Shown here: positions 17,414 to 25,695 of the stretch, piece after piece | Position numbering within the stretch: position 1 is the stretch's first letter | Layout: every line of letters starts with the position of its first letter | Source: Massilia alkalitolerans DSM 17462 | GTDB lineage: Bacteria > Pseudomonadota > Gammaproteobacteria > Burkholderiales > Burkholderiaceae_D | NCBI RefSeq assembly: GCF_000427785.1 | Contig: NZ_KE386582.1 | Coordinates: 1 to 41,783, forward strand | Direction of reading: 5' to 3' | Length of the DNA: 41,783 nt | Made by a program: the position numbers and the translations under genes | The notes under the pieces: generated by a model | What the model was told of the DNA's origin: nothing | Database searches by the model: none | Seen by the model: the letters and a program-made list of their open reading frames with translations, nothing else

Positions 17414-18646
17414 ATGCGCAGCTATGTGGTGGGCGGGGCGGTGCGCGACGAGCTGCTGGGGCGTCCCGTCACCGACCGCGACCACGTGGTGGTCGGCGCC
17501 ACTCCGCAACAGATGCTGGAGCTGGGCTTCCGCCCGGTCGGCAAGGATTTCCCGGTTTTCCTGCATCCCGACACGCACGAGGAATACGCGCTGGCACGCA
17601 CCGAGCGCAAGACCGCGCCGGGCTATCACGGCTTCGTGTTCCACACCTCACCCGACGTCACCCTGGAAGACGACCTGGTGCGGCGCGACCTCACCATCAA
17701 TGCCATGGCGCGCGCCGACGACGGCAGCATCGTCGACCCCTACAACGGCCAGGCCGACCTGCGTGAGCGCATCTTCCGCCACGTTTCAAACGCCTTCGCC
17801 GAGGACCCGGTGCGCATCCTGCGCCTGGCGCGCTTCGCCGCGCGCTTCCCGGACTTTCGCGTCCACGACTCCACCCTCGCGCTGATGCGCAGCATGGTCG
17901 ACGCGGGGGAGGTCGACGCCCTGGTGCCCGAGCGGGTCTGGCAGGAGCTCTCGCGCGGGCTGATGGAAGAACGTCCGTCGCGCATGTTCGACGTGCTGCG
18001 CGACTGCGGGGCACTGGCGCGCATCCTGCCCGAACTCGACGTCCTGTGGGGCGTGCCGCAGCCGCAGCAGCACCATCCGGAAGTCGACACCGGCGTGCAC
18101 ATCATGCTGGTGATCGACTATGCGGCCTCGCAAAAGCATCCGCTCGAGCTGCGCTTTGCCGCCCTGGTGCACGACCTGGGCAAGGGCGTCTCGCCGAGCG
18201 AAACCTGGCCGGCCCACCACGGCCACGAATTCGAGGGCATGAAACTGGTCACGGCCGTGTGCAAGCGCCTGAAGGTGCCCAACGAATGCCGCGACCTGGC
18301 CCTGATGACGGCGCGCGAGCACGGCAACGTCAGCCGCGCCTTGCAGCTGCGGGCCAACACCATCGTCACCCTGTTCGAGCGCTGCGATGCCTTCCGCAAG
18401 CCGGAACGCTTCGCCCAGATGCTGCTGGCCTCCGAATGCGATGCGCGCGGACGCGGGCATGAGGAGCACCCGATGCGCTTCGAGGACTATCCGCAGCGGC
18501 CGTATTTGCTGCGCGCGCTGGAGGCGGCCCGCGCCGTGAACGCCGGCGAGGTCGCGGCGCGCTATGCCGAAAAACGCGACAAGATTCCCGAAGCGGTGCA
18601 CGCGGCGCGGGTCTCGGCCGTGAAAGCGGCACTAAAGGTTTCGTAG
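17414..18646 (+). CDS. cca: CCA tRNA nucleotidyltransferase with HD domain
   Basis: Adds or repairs the CCA 3' end of tRNAs. The 410-residue protein opens with 'MRSYVVGGAVRDELLGRPVTDRDHVVVG', which contains the nucleotidyltransferase GG and the DxD-like metal site, followed by 'EDDLVRRDLTINAMA'. A C-terminal HD phosphohydrolase domain ('FAALVHDLGKGVSP') is present, as in E. coli Cca (412 residues). AGGA lies 6 nt before the ATG at 17414; an ATG at 17408 also exists but has no spacing. Unusually, the TAG stop lies within the left arm of a palindromic repeat element. Confidence 0.95.
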   Translation: MRSYVVGGAVRDELLGRPVTDRDHVVVGATPQQMLELGFRPVGKDFPVFLHPDTHEEYALARTERKTAPGYHGFVFHTSPDVTLEDDLVRRDLTINAMARADDGSIVDPYNGQADLRERIFRHVSNAFAEDPVRILRLARFAARFPDFRVHDSTLALMRSMVDAGEVDALVPERVWQELSRGLMEERPSRMFDVLRDCGALARILPELDVLWGVPQPQQHHPEVDTGVHIMLVIDYAASQKHPLELRFAALVHDLGKGVSPSETWPAHHGHEFEGMKLVTAVCKRLKVPNECRDLALMTAREHGNVSRALQLRANTIVTLFERCDAFRKPERFAQMLLASECDARGRGHEEHPMRFEDYPQRPYLLRALEAARAVNAGEVAARYAEKRDKIPEAVHAARVSAVKAALKVS

Positions 18647-18802
18647 CGTGGGCGGCTCGTAATCCGGGCCACTGGCCCGGATTACCCCACGCGGTGATCG
18701 TTACAGGCTCCGCTCTCGCGCCTGATGATCTCGCTGCAAACTATCACCGCGTGGGCGTTCGTAATTCAGGCCACTGGCCTGAATTACCCCGCCCACCCTA
18801 CG
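18642..18802. repeat. Nested palindromic intergenic element 2 (GTAGGGTGG family)
   Basis: Outer arms CGTAGCGTGGGC (18642-18653) and GCCCACCCTACG (18791-18802) pair with one mismatch. Inside are two similar hairpins, GTAATCCGGGCC-ACT-GGCCCGGATTAC (18659-18685) and GTAATTCAGGCC-ACT-GGCCTGAATTAC (18761-18787). Between them lies a third pair, CCCACGCGGTGAT (18686-18698) with ATCACCGCGTGGG (18743-18755). The TAG in the left arm is the cca stop codon. The layout matches element 1, with different hairpin sequences. Confidence 0.9.
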
Positions 18803-18869
18803 GTGCACGACTGTTCCGCAAGCTTTTGCTATGCTCTCCGGATAACAACATGATGTAACGGAGGACAAG

Positions 18870-20417
18870 ATGGTTGCCGTGCTGGCGCAGCGCGTAGCGA
18901 GCTTGAAACCGCGTCGCCGCCTGCAACTTGCCGGCCTGGCGGTGCTGGTGCTGGCCTTGCTGCTCGCCTTTTTCTATATCCGCTCGGAAGCGACCGATCC
19001 CGAGGTCCGCAACGACGTGATGCTCAACCTGCGCGAGCTGGAAAAGCTCGACGCCGAATGGGATGCCAACATCCTGCGCGCCCATATCGGCCGTGCACCG
19101 GCCACTGCGCAATTGACCACCCAGCTGCCGCGCATGCGCGAACTGCAGCAGCGCCTCGGCGAGGCGCTGCCGGAAGCCGCCAGCCCGGCCGTGAACACCG
19201 CCTATACCCAGCTGCGCGACGCCCTGCAGCGCAAGGAGCTGATCACCGCCCAGTTCGCGCGCCACAACCCGCCGCTGCGCGAGGCATTGAGCTTCCTGCC
19301 GCCGGCCGTGGCCGACCTCAAGACCGAGCTGGGCGGCATCGAGGGCGCGCTGGCGCCGGCGCGCCTGGTGGTCCGGCTGGACGCTTCCCTGAACGACCTG
19401 TTGAGCGAGATCCTGCGCTACAACGTCGCGCCCCGTCCGGCGCTGGCGGCGCGCATCGACGAGATCCTGGGCGACATCGCGGCCCAGGAGATCGCCTTCT
19501 CGCCGGCCGTGGTCGAGAAGATGGACGCCATCATCAAGGCCGCGCGCGTGATCCTGGAAAAGCGCCCGCTGGAAAACCGCCTGGAAGCCCAGATCGCTGC
19601 CTCCGGCGTGGGCGCCGCGCTCGACCGCCTGGGCCGCGAATTCGACCGCTCCTTCGACGCCAAGCTGGCGGTGCGCGAGCGCTACCGCAGCTACCTGTTC
19701 GCCTATTCGGCCGTCCTCCTGATGCTGCTGGCCTACGCCGGCATGCGGCTGCGGCGCAGCTACCGCATCATCGGCGAGGTCAACCACCGGCTGCAGGCGG
19801 CCAACGAGAACCTCGAGCACCGCGTGGCCGAACGCACCGCGGAGCTGGAGTCCCAGTCGAAGCAGCTCGAGCGCCTGGCCCAGCACGACAGCCTGACGGG
19901 CCTGATCAACTACCGCCAGCTGACCCGCCTGCTCGAGCGCGCGCTGGCCCGCGCCACCCGCCGCGATTCGGTGGTGGTGGTCATGTTCATCGACCTGGAC
20001 GGCTTCAAGGCGGTGAACGACACCTACGGCCACGCCACCGGCGACCTGGTGCTGCAGATGGTTGCGCGCCGGGTACAGGAAAAGCTGCGCGCCGAGGACG
20101 CACTGGCGCGCCTGGGCGGCGACGAGTTCGTCATCATGCTGGAAGAGGTCGCCTCGCGCGAAGGCGCGCTGCGCGTGGCCCAGCTGGCGCTCGACCAGAT
20201 CAAGTCGGTCACCGAGGCGGACGGCAATCCGGTCAGGATTTCGGCCAGCATCGGCATCTCGAGCGCGCGCGGCTCGCTGGGCGCAGCGCGCGGCTCGGCG
20301 GCGCTGCTGGCCGAGGCCGACAAGGCCATGTACGAGGCCAAGCAGGCCGGCAAGGGTGTGTTCGTTGTCAGTCCTTCATCGCAGTGGCTCGTTCCGGGCC
20401 AGGACGGCAAGCAATAG
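18870..20417 (+). CDS. Membrane diguanylate cyclase with periplasmic DAHL-like sensor
   Basis: Makes the second messenger c-di-GMP. The 515-residue protein has a short cytoplasmic start, TM1 (about 17-37), a long all-helical periplasmic region (about 40-270) resembling the DAHL sensor domain, TM2 (about 272-290), a coiled coil ('NHRLQAANENLEHRVAERTAELE', about 303-330) and a C-terminal GGDEF domain. The active site GGDEF (416-420) is intact and RAED five residues earlier is a complete inhibitory I-site, so product feedback is expected. GGAGG lies 5 nt upstream of the ATG. The signal sensed is unknown; the DAHL assignment is from general shape only. Confidence 0.92.
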   Translation: MVAVLAQRVASLKPRRRLQLAGLAVLVLALLLAFFYIRSEATDPEVRNDVMLNLRELEKLDAEWDANILRAHIGRAPATAQLTTQLPRMRELQQRLGEALPEAASPAVNTAYTQLRDALQRKELITAQFARHNPPLREALSFLPPAVADLKTELGGIEGALAPARLVVRLDASLNDLLSEILRYNVAPRPALAARIDEILGDIAAQEIAFSPAVVEKMDAIIKAARVILEKRPLENRLEAQIAASGVGAALDRLGREFDRSFDAKLAVRERYRSYLFAYSAVLLMLLAYAGMRLRRSYRIIGEVNHRLQAANENLEHRVAERTAELESQSKQLERLAQHDSLTGLINYRQLTRLLERALARATRRDSVVVVMFIDLDGFKAVNDTYGHATGDLVLQMVARRVQEKLRAEDALARLGGDEFVIMLEEVASREGALRVAQLALDQIKSVTEADGNPVRISASIGISSARGSLGAARGSAALLAEADKAMYEAKQAGKGVFVVSPSSQWLVPGQDGKQ

Positions 20418-20427
20418 CAGAATCCGC

Positions 20428-20433
20428 TACAAT
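20428..20433 (+). promoter_or_regulatory. Candidate -10 box for the GNAT gene
   Basis: TACAAT followed by CG, about 40 nt before the chosen start at 20474, resembles the -10 boxes seen elsewhere in the window (TATAATCG). No good -35 hexamer is found at the usual distance. Confidence 0.35.
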
Positions 20434-20473
20434 CGCGACGTATGCTGCACTGCACAAAGTAAGGATGTTGGAC

Positions 20474-21130
20474 ATGCTGGACAATTCCCTGTTCCGTTGG
20501 CTGAAGGGCCTCGGCGGCCGCCGCAAGGACGGCCGCCCGACCGTGCTCGTCAAGGAACTGGGCGAACGTGACCGCCGCCGCATCCTGCGTCACTTCCTGG
20601 CGCTGGACGACAATGACCGCCTGCTGCGCTTCGGCAGCATCATCCCGGACGACGCCATTACCAAGTACGTCGAGAAGCTCGATTTCCGGCACGACATCGT
20701 GTTCGGCGTGGTGAACCGCGTGTTCCAGCTGGTGGGCGTGGGGCACCTGGCCTTCGCCAAGGCCGACAAGGACAAGCCGACGCAAAAGGAACGGGTGGCC
20801 GAGTTCGGCGTATCGGTCTCGAAGTCGGCGCGCGGGCAGGGCGTCGGCTCGCGCCTGTTCCAGCGCGCGGCGATCCACTGCCGCAATGCGGATGTGGACA
20901 CCCTGTACATGCAGTGCCTGACCTCGAACCAGACCATGATGCACATCGCCAAGAAGGCGGGCATGGAAATCAAGCGCGAGTACGGCGAGGCGGATGCCTA
21001 CCTGCAGCTGCCGCCGCCGAGCCCGGCGAGCGTGATGGCGGAGGCGCTGGAAGAGCAGTGGGCGGTGATCGATTACACGGTCAAGGCGAATGCCCGGGCG
21101 GCGGTGAAGTGGCTGACGCCGAAGAAGTAG
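20474..21130 (+). CDS. GNAT-family N-acetyltransferase
   Basis: A 218-residue protein with a GNAT acyl-CoA-binding fold in its middle. 'EFGVSVSKSARGQGVGSRLFQRAA' is motif A (RGQGVG binds the CoA pyrophosphate) and 'TLYMQCLTSNQTMMHIAKKAGM' is the following motif B-like part. A basic N-terminal 'FRWLKGLGGRRKDGRP' and a roughly 45-residue C-terminal tail are outside the fold. The acceptor is unknown. I prefer the ATG at 20474, with AAGGA 8 nt upstream, over the in-frame ATG at 20465. It follows the diguanylate cyclase by 56 bp and may have its own promoter. Confidence 0.88.
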   Translation: MLDNSLFRWLKGLGGRRKDGRPTVLVKELGERDRRRILRHFLALDDNDRLLRFGSIIPDDAITKYVEKLDFRHDIVFGVVNRVFQLVGVGHLAFAKADKDKPTQKERVAEFGVSVSKSARGQGVGSRLFQRAAIHCRNADVDTLYMQCLTSNQTMMHIAKKAGMEIKREYGEADAYLQLPPPSPASVMAEALEEQWAVIDYTVKANARAAVKWLTPKK

Positions 21131-21137
21131 GCTTTTT

Positions 21138-21249
21138 CGTAGGGTGGACGGCTTCGCCGTCCGCGCGTCCAACCATCCGCTGAGTAAGCGCTTCGCATCA
21201 GTTCATACGGGATTTGAACGCGCGGACGGGAGGACCCGTCCACCCTACT
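21138..21249. repeat. Nested palindromic intergenic element 3 (GTAGGGTGG family)
   Basis: Outer 12-bp perfect arms GTAGGGTGGACG (21139-21150) and CGTCCACCCTAC (21237-21248) lie between the convergent GNAT and Lrp genes, a few bases from each stop codon. Inside, GGACGGC-TTC-GCCGTCC (21146-21162) and GACGGG-AGGA-CCCGTC near the right end form two small hairpins. CCGCGCGT and ACGCGCGG pair between them. The plan is that of elements 1 and 2 with GGACGG in place of GGGCGG. Confidence 0.88.
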
Positions 21250-21765
21250 TTATCCCGCTACCGGCAGTGCGGTCGTCTCCTTGATCCTCTGCAGCGCAAA
21301 ACTCGACTTCACATCCAGCACCGCCGGATGCTTGAGCAGTGTCCCCATCATGAAGCGCGAGAAGTGGTCCATGTCTTCCACGTGCACGCGCAGCAGGAAA
21401 TCCATCTCACCCGTCATCGCATAGCAGGCCACCACTTCCGGCCAGGTGCCCACCGATATCGCGAAATCGTTGCGCGGCGAGGTCGCCGGCAGGCCCGGGG
21501 CGCCACGCGCGCCGCCCGCCACTTCGCTGTGCTTTTCCAGGCGTACGTTCACATAGGCCAGCAGCCCGAGCCCGATCTTGTCCGGATCGACGAGGGCCAC
21601 ATACTGGCGGATCACCCCCGCTTCTTCCAGGCGCTTGATGCGGCGCAGGCAGGGGGAAGGAGACAGGTTGACGCGCTCGGCCACGTCCTGGTTCGACAGG
21701 CGGCCATCGGTCTGCAGTACGGACAGGATCTTGCGGTCAGTCTTGTCGAGCTCGATTTTTGACAT
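21250..21765 (-). CDS. Lrp/AsnC-family transcriptional regulator
   Basis: A 171-residue regulator. The N-terminal helix-turn-helix 'KTDRKILSVLQTDGRLSNQDVAERVNLSPSPCLRRIKRLEEAGVI' binds DNA; the C-terminal RAM (Lrp ligand-binding) domain includes 'VVACYAMTGEMDFLLRVHVEDMDHFSRF'. Between the two lies 'EVAGGARGAPGLPATSPRND', which appears about 14 residues longer than the usual linker-strand segment. It is transcribed away from the indolepyruvate oxidoreductase gene with a 205-bp shared promoter region, so it probably controls that gene in response to aromatic or branched-chain amino acids. This is inferred from position. Confidence 0.93.
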   Translation of the reverse strand: MSKIELDKTDRKILSVLQTDGRLSNQDVAERVNLSPSPCLRRIKRLEEAGVIRQYVALVDPDKIGLGLLAYVNVRLEKHSEVAGGARGAPGLPATSPRNDFAISVGTWPEVVACYAMTGEMDFLLRVHVEDMDHFSRFMMGTLLKHPAVLDVKSSFALQRIKETTALPVAG

Positions 21766-21801
21766 GTTTTCCTCGGTGGATTCGCGAACCCGGCAATTTT
21801 A

Positions 21802-21809
21802 TTGCGCAA
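21802..21809. promoter_or_regulatory. Candidate Lrp-type operator core
   Basis: TTGCGCAA is a perfect 8-bp palindrome in an AT-rich context (ATTTTATTGCGCAAATCAT) within the divergent Lrp/oxidoreductase promoter region. It lies 37 bp upstream of the regulator start, a plausible autoregulatory site. Confidence 0.3.
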
Positions 21810-21859
21810 ATCATCTGGTGGGGGGAATTGTTTGGAATTTAATGCCGATGGGGCAGGAA

Positions 21860-21865
21860 TATACT
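21860..21865 (+). promoter_or_regulatory. Candidate -10 box of the indolepyruvate oxidoreductase gene
   Basis: TATACT lies about 105 nt before the start codon. A TTGGAA at 21832-21837 is spaced 22 bp away, longer than ideal, so the promoter may need an activator such as the adjacent Lrp protein. Confidence 0.35.
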
Positions 21866-21970
21866 GTGCGCATGATGGATCAGGCTGGCAGAACCCAGCC
21901 CCGCGCGATTAGATGGCCACCAAGAGCCGCAGCGCGCCCCGCATCCTGGCGACATTAACGGAGACACCGC

Positions 21971-24900
21971 ATGAACGCACCCCTCGCGCGCGCCAACCTG
22001 GCGCTGCCGCAGCACGACATCACCCTCGACGACAAGTGGACGCTCGAACGCGGCCGTGCGTTCATGACCGGCACCCAGGCCCTGGTTCGCCTGCCGATGC
22101 TCCAGCGCGAGCGCGACCAGAAGGCCGGCCTGAACACCGCCGGCTACATCACCGGCTACCGCGGTTCGCCGGTCACCGCCGTCGACCAGACCGCGATGAA
22201 GGCGAAGAAGCACCTCGACGCCCACCACGTCAAGTTCCACCCGGGCATGAACGAAGACCTGGCGGCCACTGCCGTCTGGGGCACCCAGCAGACCAACCTG
22301 TACAAGGACGCCAAGTACGACGGCGTCTTCGCCATGTGGTACGGCAAGGGCCCGGGCGTGGACCGCTGCGGCGACGTTTTTAAACACGGTAATAACGCCG
22401 GTTCCTCGCAGCATGGCGGCGTGCTGGTGCTGGCCGGCGACGACCATGCGGCGAAATCCTCGTCCACCGCGCACCAGTCCGACCACATCCTGACCCACTG
22501 CGGCATCCCGGTCCTGTATCCCTCGTCGGTGCAGGAATACCTCGACTTCGGCCTGCACGCCTGGGCCATGAGCCGCTACACCGGCCTGTGGGTGTCGATG
22601 AAGTGCGTCACCGACATCATCGAGTCGGGCGCCGTGGTCGACCTGGACCCGGACCGCGTGCAGATCGTCACCCCCACCGACTTCGAATTGCCGCCGGACG
22701 GCCTGAACATCCGCTGGCCGGACGCCGTGCTGGACCAGGAAGTCCGCATGAGCAACTTCAAGTGGTACGCCGCGCTGGCCTATGCGCGCGCCAACAAACT
22801 GAATCGCATCATCTGGGACAGCAAGAAGCCGAAGATCGGCATCATCACCGCCGGCAAGAGCTATGTCGACACCCGCCAGGCGCTGGCCGACCTCGGCATC
22901 GACGAGCAGGCGGCCGCCGACATCGGCCTGCGCCTGTACAAGGTCGGCATGACCTGGCCGCTCGAATCCGAAGGCGTGCACGAGTTCGCGCGCGGCCTGG
23001 ACGAGATCCTGGTGGTGGAAGAGAAGCGCCAGGTGATGGAATACGCGCTCAAGGAAGCCCTGTACAACCTGCCGGACGGCGAGCGTCCGCGCGTGGTCGG
23101 CAAGTTCGACGACACCGGCGAATGGAGCAACAAGGACCGCATGGGCCACGGCGACTGGCTGCTGCCGGCCACCTACGAGCTGAACCCGGCCCAGATCGCG
23201 CGCGCCATCGCCTCGCGCATCTCGCACTACTGCGCCGGCCACCCGGTCGAGCAGCGCGTGAAACAGCGCATCGCCTACCTGGAGCAGAAAGAGCTGGTGC
23301 TGAAGTCCATCCCGGCCAAGGCGAATCCGGAAACCGACCGCATCCCCTACTTCTGCTCGGGCTGCCCGCACAACAGTTCCACGAAAGTGCCGGAAGGCTC
23401 GCGCGCCATGGCCGGCATCGGCTGCCACTACATGGTGCTGTGGATGGACCGCGAAACCTCCACCTTCACCCACATGGGGGCGGAGGGCACGACCTGGATC
23501 GGCCAGTCCCCGTTCACCGACGAGAAGCACGTGTTCGTGAACCTGGGCGACGGCACCTATTTCCACTCCGGCATCCTGGCGATTCGCGCGGCGGTGGCCG
23601 CGAAGGTCAACATCACCTACAAGATTCTCTATAACGACGCTGTCGCGATGACCGGCGGCCAGAACGTCGACGGCCCGCTTGACCCGGGCATGATCACGCG
23701 CCAGATCGCCGCCGAAGGCGTGCGCCCGATCATCGTCGTCACCGACGAGCCGGAAAAATACCCGGACGATTACGCCTGGGCCGAAGGCGTCACCGTGCGC
23801 CACCGTTCCGAACTGATGGACGTGCAGAAGGAATTGCGCGAGATGCCGGGCGTGTCGGCCGTGATCTACGACCAGACCTGCGCCTCCGAAAAGCGTCGTC
23901 GCCGGAAAAAGGGCGAGTTCCCCGACCCGGCCAAGCGCGCCGTCATCAACGAAGCCGTGTGCGAAGGCTGCGGCGATTGCTCGGTGCAGTCGAACTGCCT
24001 GTCGGTCGAGCCGCTGGAAACGGAACTGGGCCGCAAGCGCCAGATCAACCAGTCCTCGTGCAACAAGGATTTCTCCTGCGTGTCCGGCTTCTGCCCGAGC
24101 TTCGTCACCGTCGAAGGCGGCGGCCTCAAAAAGCCAAAGAAAGCGGCGACCGCTGAAGCGGCGCCGCCAGCACTGCCGATGCCCGCCATCCCGTCGATCG
24201 CCGAACCCTTCGGCATCCTGATCGCCGGCGTCGGCGGCACCGGCGTGGTCACCGTCGGCCAGATCCTGGCGGTGGCGGCCCACGTGGAAGGCAAGGGCGC
24301 CGTGGTGCTCGACCAGTCCGGCCTGGCCCAGAAGGGCGGTCCGGTGATGTCGCACGTGCGCCTGGCCGAACACCAGGCCGACCTGCATTCGACCCGCGTC
24401 GGCACCGGCAGCGCGGATCTCGTGATCGGCTGCGACCAGATCGTCGCTGCCTCCCGCGACGCGCTCTCGCGCATGGGCGAGGGCCGCACCTGGGCCGCCG
24501 TCAACTCCACCGGCGCCACCACCGCGGCCTTCGTGAAGAACCCGGACTGGCAGTTCCCGGCCGAAGGTTCGAAGGGCGCCATCCTGCAGGCTTGCGGCGC
24601 CGACAACGTCGATTTCGTGGACGCCGGCAAGATCGCCACCGCCCTGATGGGCGACGCGATCGCGACCAATATGTTCATGCTGGGCTACGCCTTCCAGAAG
24701 GGCCGCGTGCCTCTGCAGGAAGCCTCGCTGCTCAAGGCGATCGAACTGAACGGCGTCTCGGTGCCCTTCAACAAAGCCGCCTTCAACTGGGGCCGCACCG
24801 CGGCCCACGACCTGGCCTCGGTGAAGAAACTGGCCACCCCGGCCCAGGTGATCGAGTTCAAGCGCAGCGAAAGCCTCGACGACCTGATTACCCGCCGCGT

Positions 24901-25525
24901 CGAGCTGCTCACCGCCTACCAGGACGCTGCCTACGCCGCCAAGTACAAGGCCTTCGTCGACCAGGTGCGCGCCGAGGAAGCCAAGCTGGGCAAGGGCAAC
25001 CGCCTGGCCGAAGCCGTGGCGCGCTACTTCTACAAGCTGATGGCCTACAAGGACGAGTACGAAGTCGCCCGCCTGCATACCGACCCGATTTTCCGCGCCA
25101 AGATCGCCAACATGTTTGAAGGCGACATCAAGCTGAAATTCCACCTGGCGCCGCCGCTGCTGGCCAAGCACGACAAGGAAGGCCGCGCGCTCAAGAAGGA
25201 ATACGGTTCGTGGATGATGGGCGCGTTCGGCGTGCTGGCCAAGCTGAAGCGCCTGCGCGGCACCCCGTTCGACGTGTTCGGCTACACCGCCGAGCGCCGC
25301 ACCGAGCGTGCGCTGATCGGGCAATACCGCCAGACCGTGGAAGCGCTGCTGCCGCAACTCACCGCCGAGAACCTGGCGCAGGCGGTGGCGATCGCCAGCA
25401 TCCCGGAAGACATCCGCGGTTACGGCCACGTGAAGGAGCGCCACCTGAAGGCCGCCAGGCAGAAGGAAGCGGCCCTGGTCGCGGCCTTCCACGCGCCGGC
25501 CGCCGGCACTTCGCGCGCCGCATAA
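21971..25525 (+). CDS. Indolepyruvate ferredoxin oxidoreductase, fused alpha-beta type
   Basis: Oxidative decarboxylation of aryl- (or branched-chain) 2-oxo acids to acyl-CoA, with electrons passed to ferredoxin. The 1184-residue protein fuses several parts. An N-terminal pyruvate-ferredoxin-type alpha domain is followed by the TPP domain ('FCSGCPHNSS', then 'NLGDGTYFHSGILAIRAAV' with the GDG...N metal site ending in 'LYNDAVAMTGGQN'). Next is an Fe-S segment ('EGCGDCSVQSNCLSVEP', 'CNKDFSCVSGFCPSF'), then the gamma-type domain ('GVGGTGVVTVGQILAVAA', 'LDQSGLAQKGGPVMSHVRL'). GGAG lies 7 nt before the ATG. The divergent Lrp regulator suggests amino-acid control, consistent with a catabolic role for aromatic amino acids. 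Confidence 0.94.
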   Translation: MNAPLARANLALPQHDITLDDKWTLERGRAFMTGTQALVRLPMLQRERDQKAGLNTAGYITGYRGSPVTAVDQTAMKAKKHLDAHHVKFHPGMNEDLAATAVWGTQQTNLYKDAKYDGVFAMWYGKGPGVDRCGDVFKHGNNAGSSQHGGVLVLAGDDHAAKSSSTAHQSDHILTHCGIPVLYPSSVQEYLDFGLHAWAMSRYTGLWVSMKCVTDIIESGAVVDLDPDRVQIVTPTDFELPPDGLNIRWPDAVLDQEVRMSNFKWYAALAYARANKLNRIIWDSKKPKIGIITAGKSYVDTRQALADLGIDEQAAADIGLRLYKVGMTWPLESEGVHEFARGLDEILVVEEKRQVMEYALKEALYNLPDGERPRVVGKFDDTGEWSNKDRMGHGDWLLPATYELNPAQIARAIASRISHYCAGHPVEQRVKQRIAYLEQKELVLKSIPAKANPETDRIPYFCSGCPHNSSTKVPEGSRAMAGIGCHYMVLWMDRETSTFTHMGAEGTTWIGQSPFTDEKHVFVNLGDGTYFHSGILAIRAAVAAKVNITYKILYNDAVAMTGGQNVDGPLDPGMITRQIAAEGVRPIIVVTDEPEKYPDDYAWAEGVTVRHRSELMDVQKELREMPGVSAVIYDQTCASEKRRRRKKGEFPDPAKRAVINEAVCEGCGDCSVQSNCLSVEPLETELGRKRQINQSSCNKDFSCVSGFCPSFVTVEGGGLKKPKKAATAEAAPPALPMPAIPSIAEPFGILIAGVGGTGVVTVGQILAVAAHVEGKGAVVLDQSGLAQKGGPVMSHVRLAEHQADLHSTRVGTGSADLVIGCDQIVAASRDALSRMGEGRTWAAVNSTGATTAAFVKNPDWQFPAEGSKGAILQACGADNVDFVDAGKIATALMGDAIATNMFMLGYAFQKGRVPLQEASLLKAIELNGVSVPFNKAAFNWGRTAAHDLASVKKLATPAQVIEFKRSESLDDLITRRVELLTAYQDAAYAAKYKAFVDQVRAEEAKLGKGNRLAEAVARYFYKLMAYKDEYEVARLHTDPIFRAKIANMFEGDIKLKFHLAPPLLAKHDKEGRALKKEYGSWMMGAFGVLAKLKRLRGTPFDVFGYTAERRTERALIGQYRQTVEALLPQLTAENLAQAVAIASIPEDIRGYGHVKERHLKAARQKEAALVAAFHAPAAGTSRAA

Positions 25526-25548
25526 GCGGGCAGCGCTTGACAGGAAAG

Positions 25549-25575
25549 AACAAGGCCGGAAAAACCGGCCTTGTT
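25549..25575 (+). terminator. Hairpin terminator after the oxidoreductase gene
   Basis: AACAAGGCCGG-AAAAA-CCGGCCTTGTT is a perfect 11-bp stem, 23 bp after the stop codon. The stem itself ends in TTGTT but no long T-run follows, so termination strength is uncertain. Confidence 0.65.
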
Positions 25576-25682
25576 CGGCCGCCTCGTCGACTCTTGTTCT
25601 CCTGAAATTCCCTTTAGCATTTCTTGTTGTCCATCAGACCCAACTGTTACAGTTGGTTGCACTCCAGCCCAATTCGCGCGTC

Positions 25683-25688
25683 TATAAT
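25683..25688 (+). promoter_or_regulatory. -10 box of the S41 peptidase gene
   Basis: A perfect TATAAT (context TCTATAATCG) ends 7 nt before the ATG at 25696, so the predicted transcript would begin at or next to the start codon. TTGCAC at 25657-25662 is a weak -35 with a 20-bp spacer. Confidence 0.5.
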
Positions 25689-25695
25689 CGATTGC

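Noticed and set aside
21839..25492. 1217-codon open frame on the minus strand opposite the indolepyruvate oxidoreductase
   Set aside because: It is an antisense shadow caused by high GC and codon bias; the product is Val/His/Arg/Gly-rich with no recognisable domain, while the plus strand encodes a full conserved enzyme.
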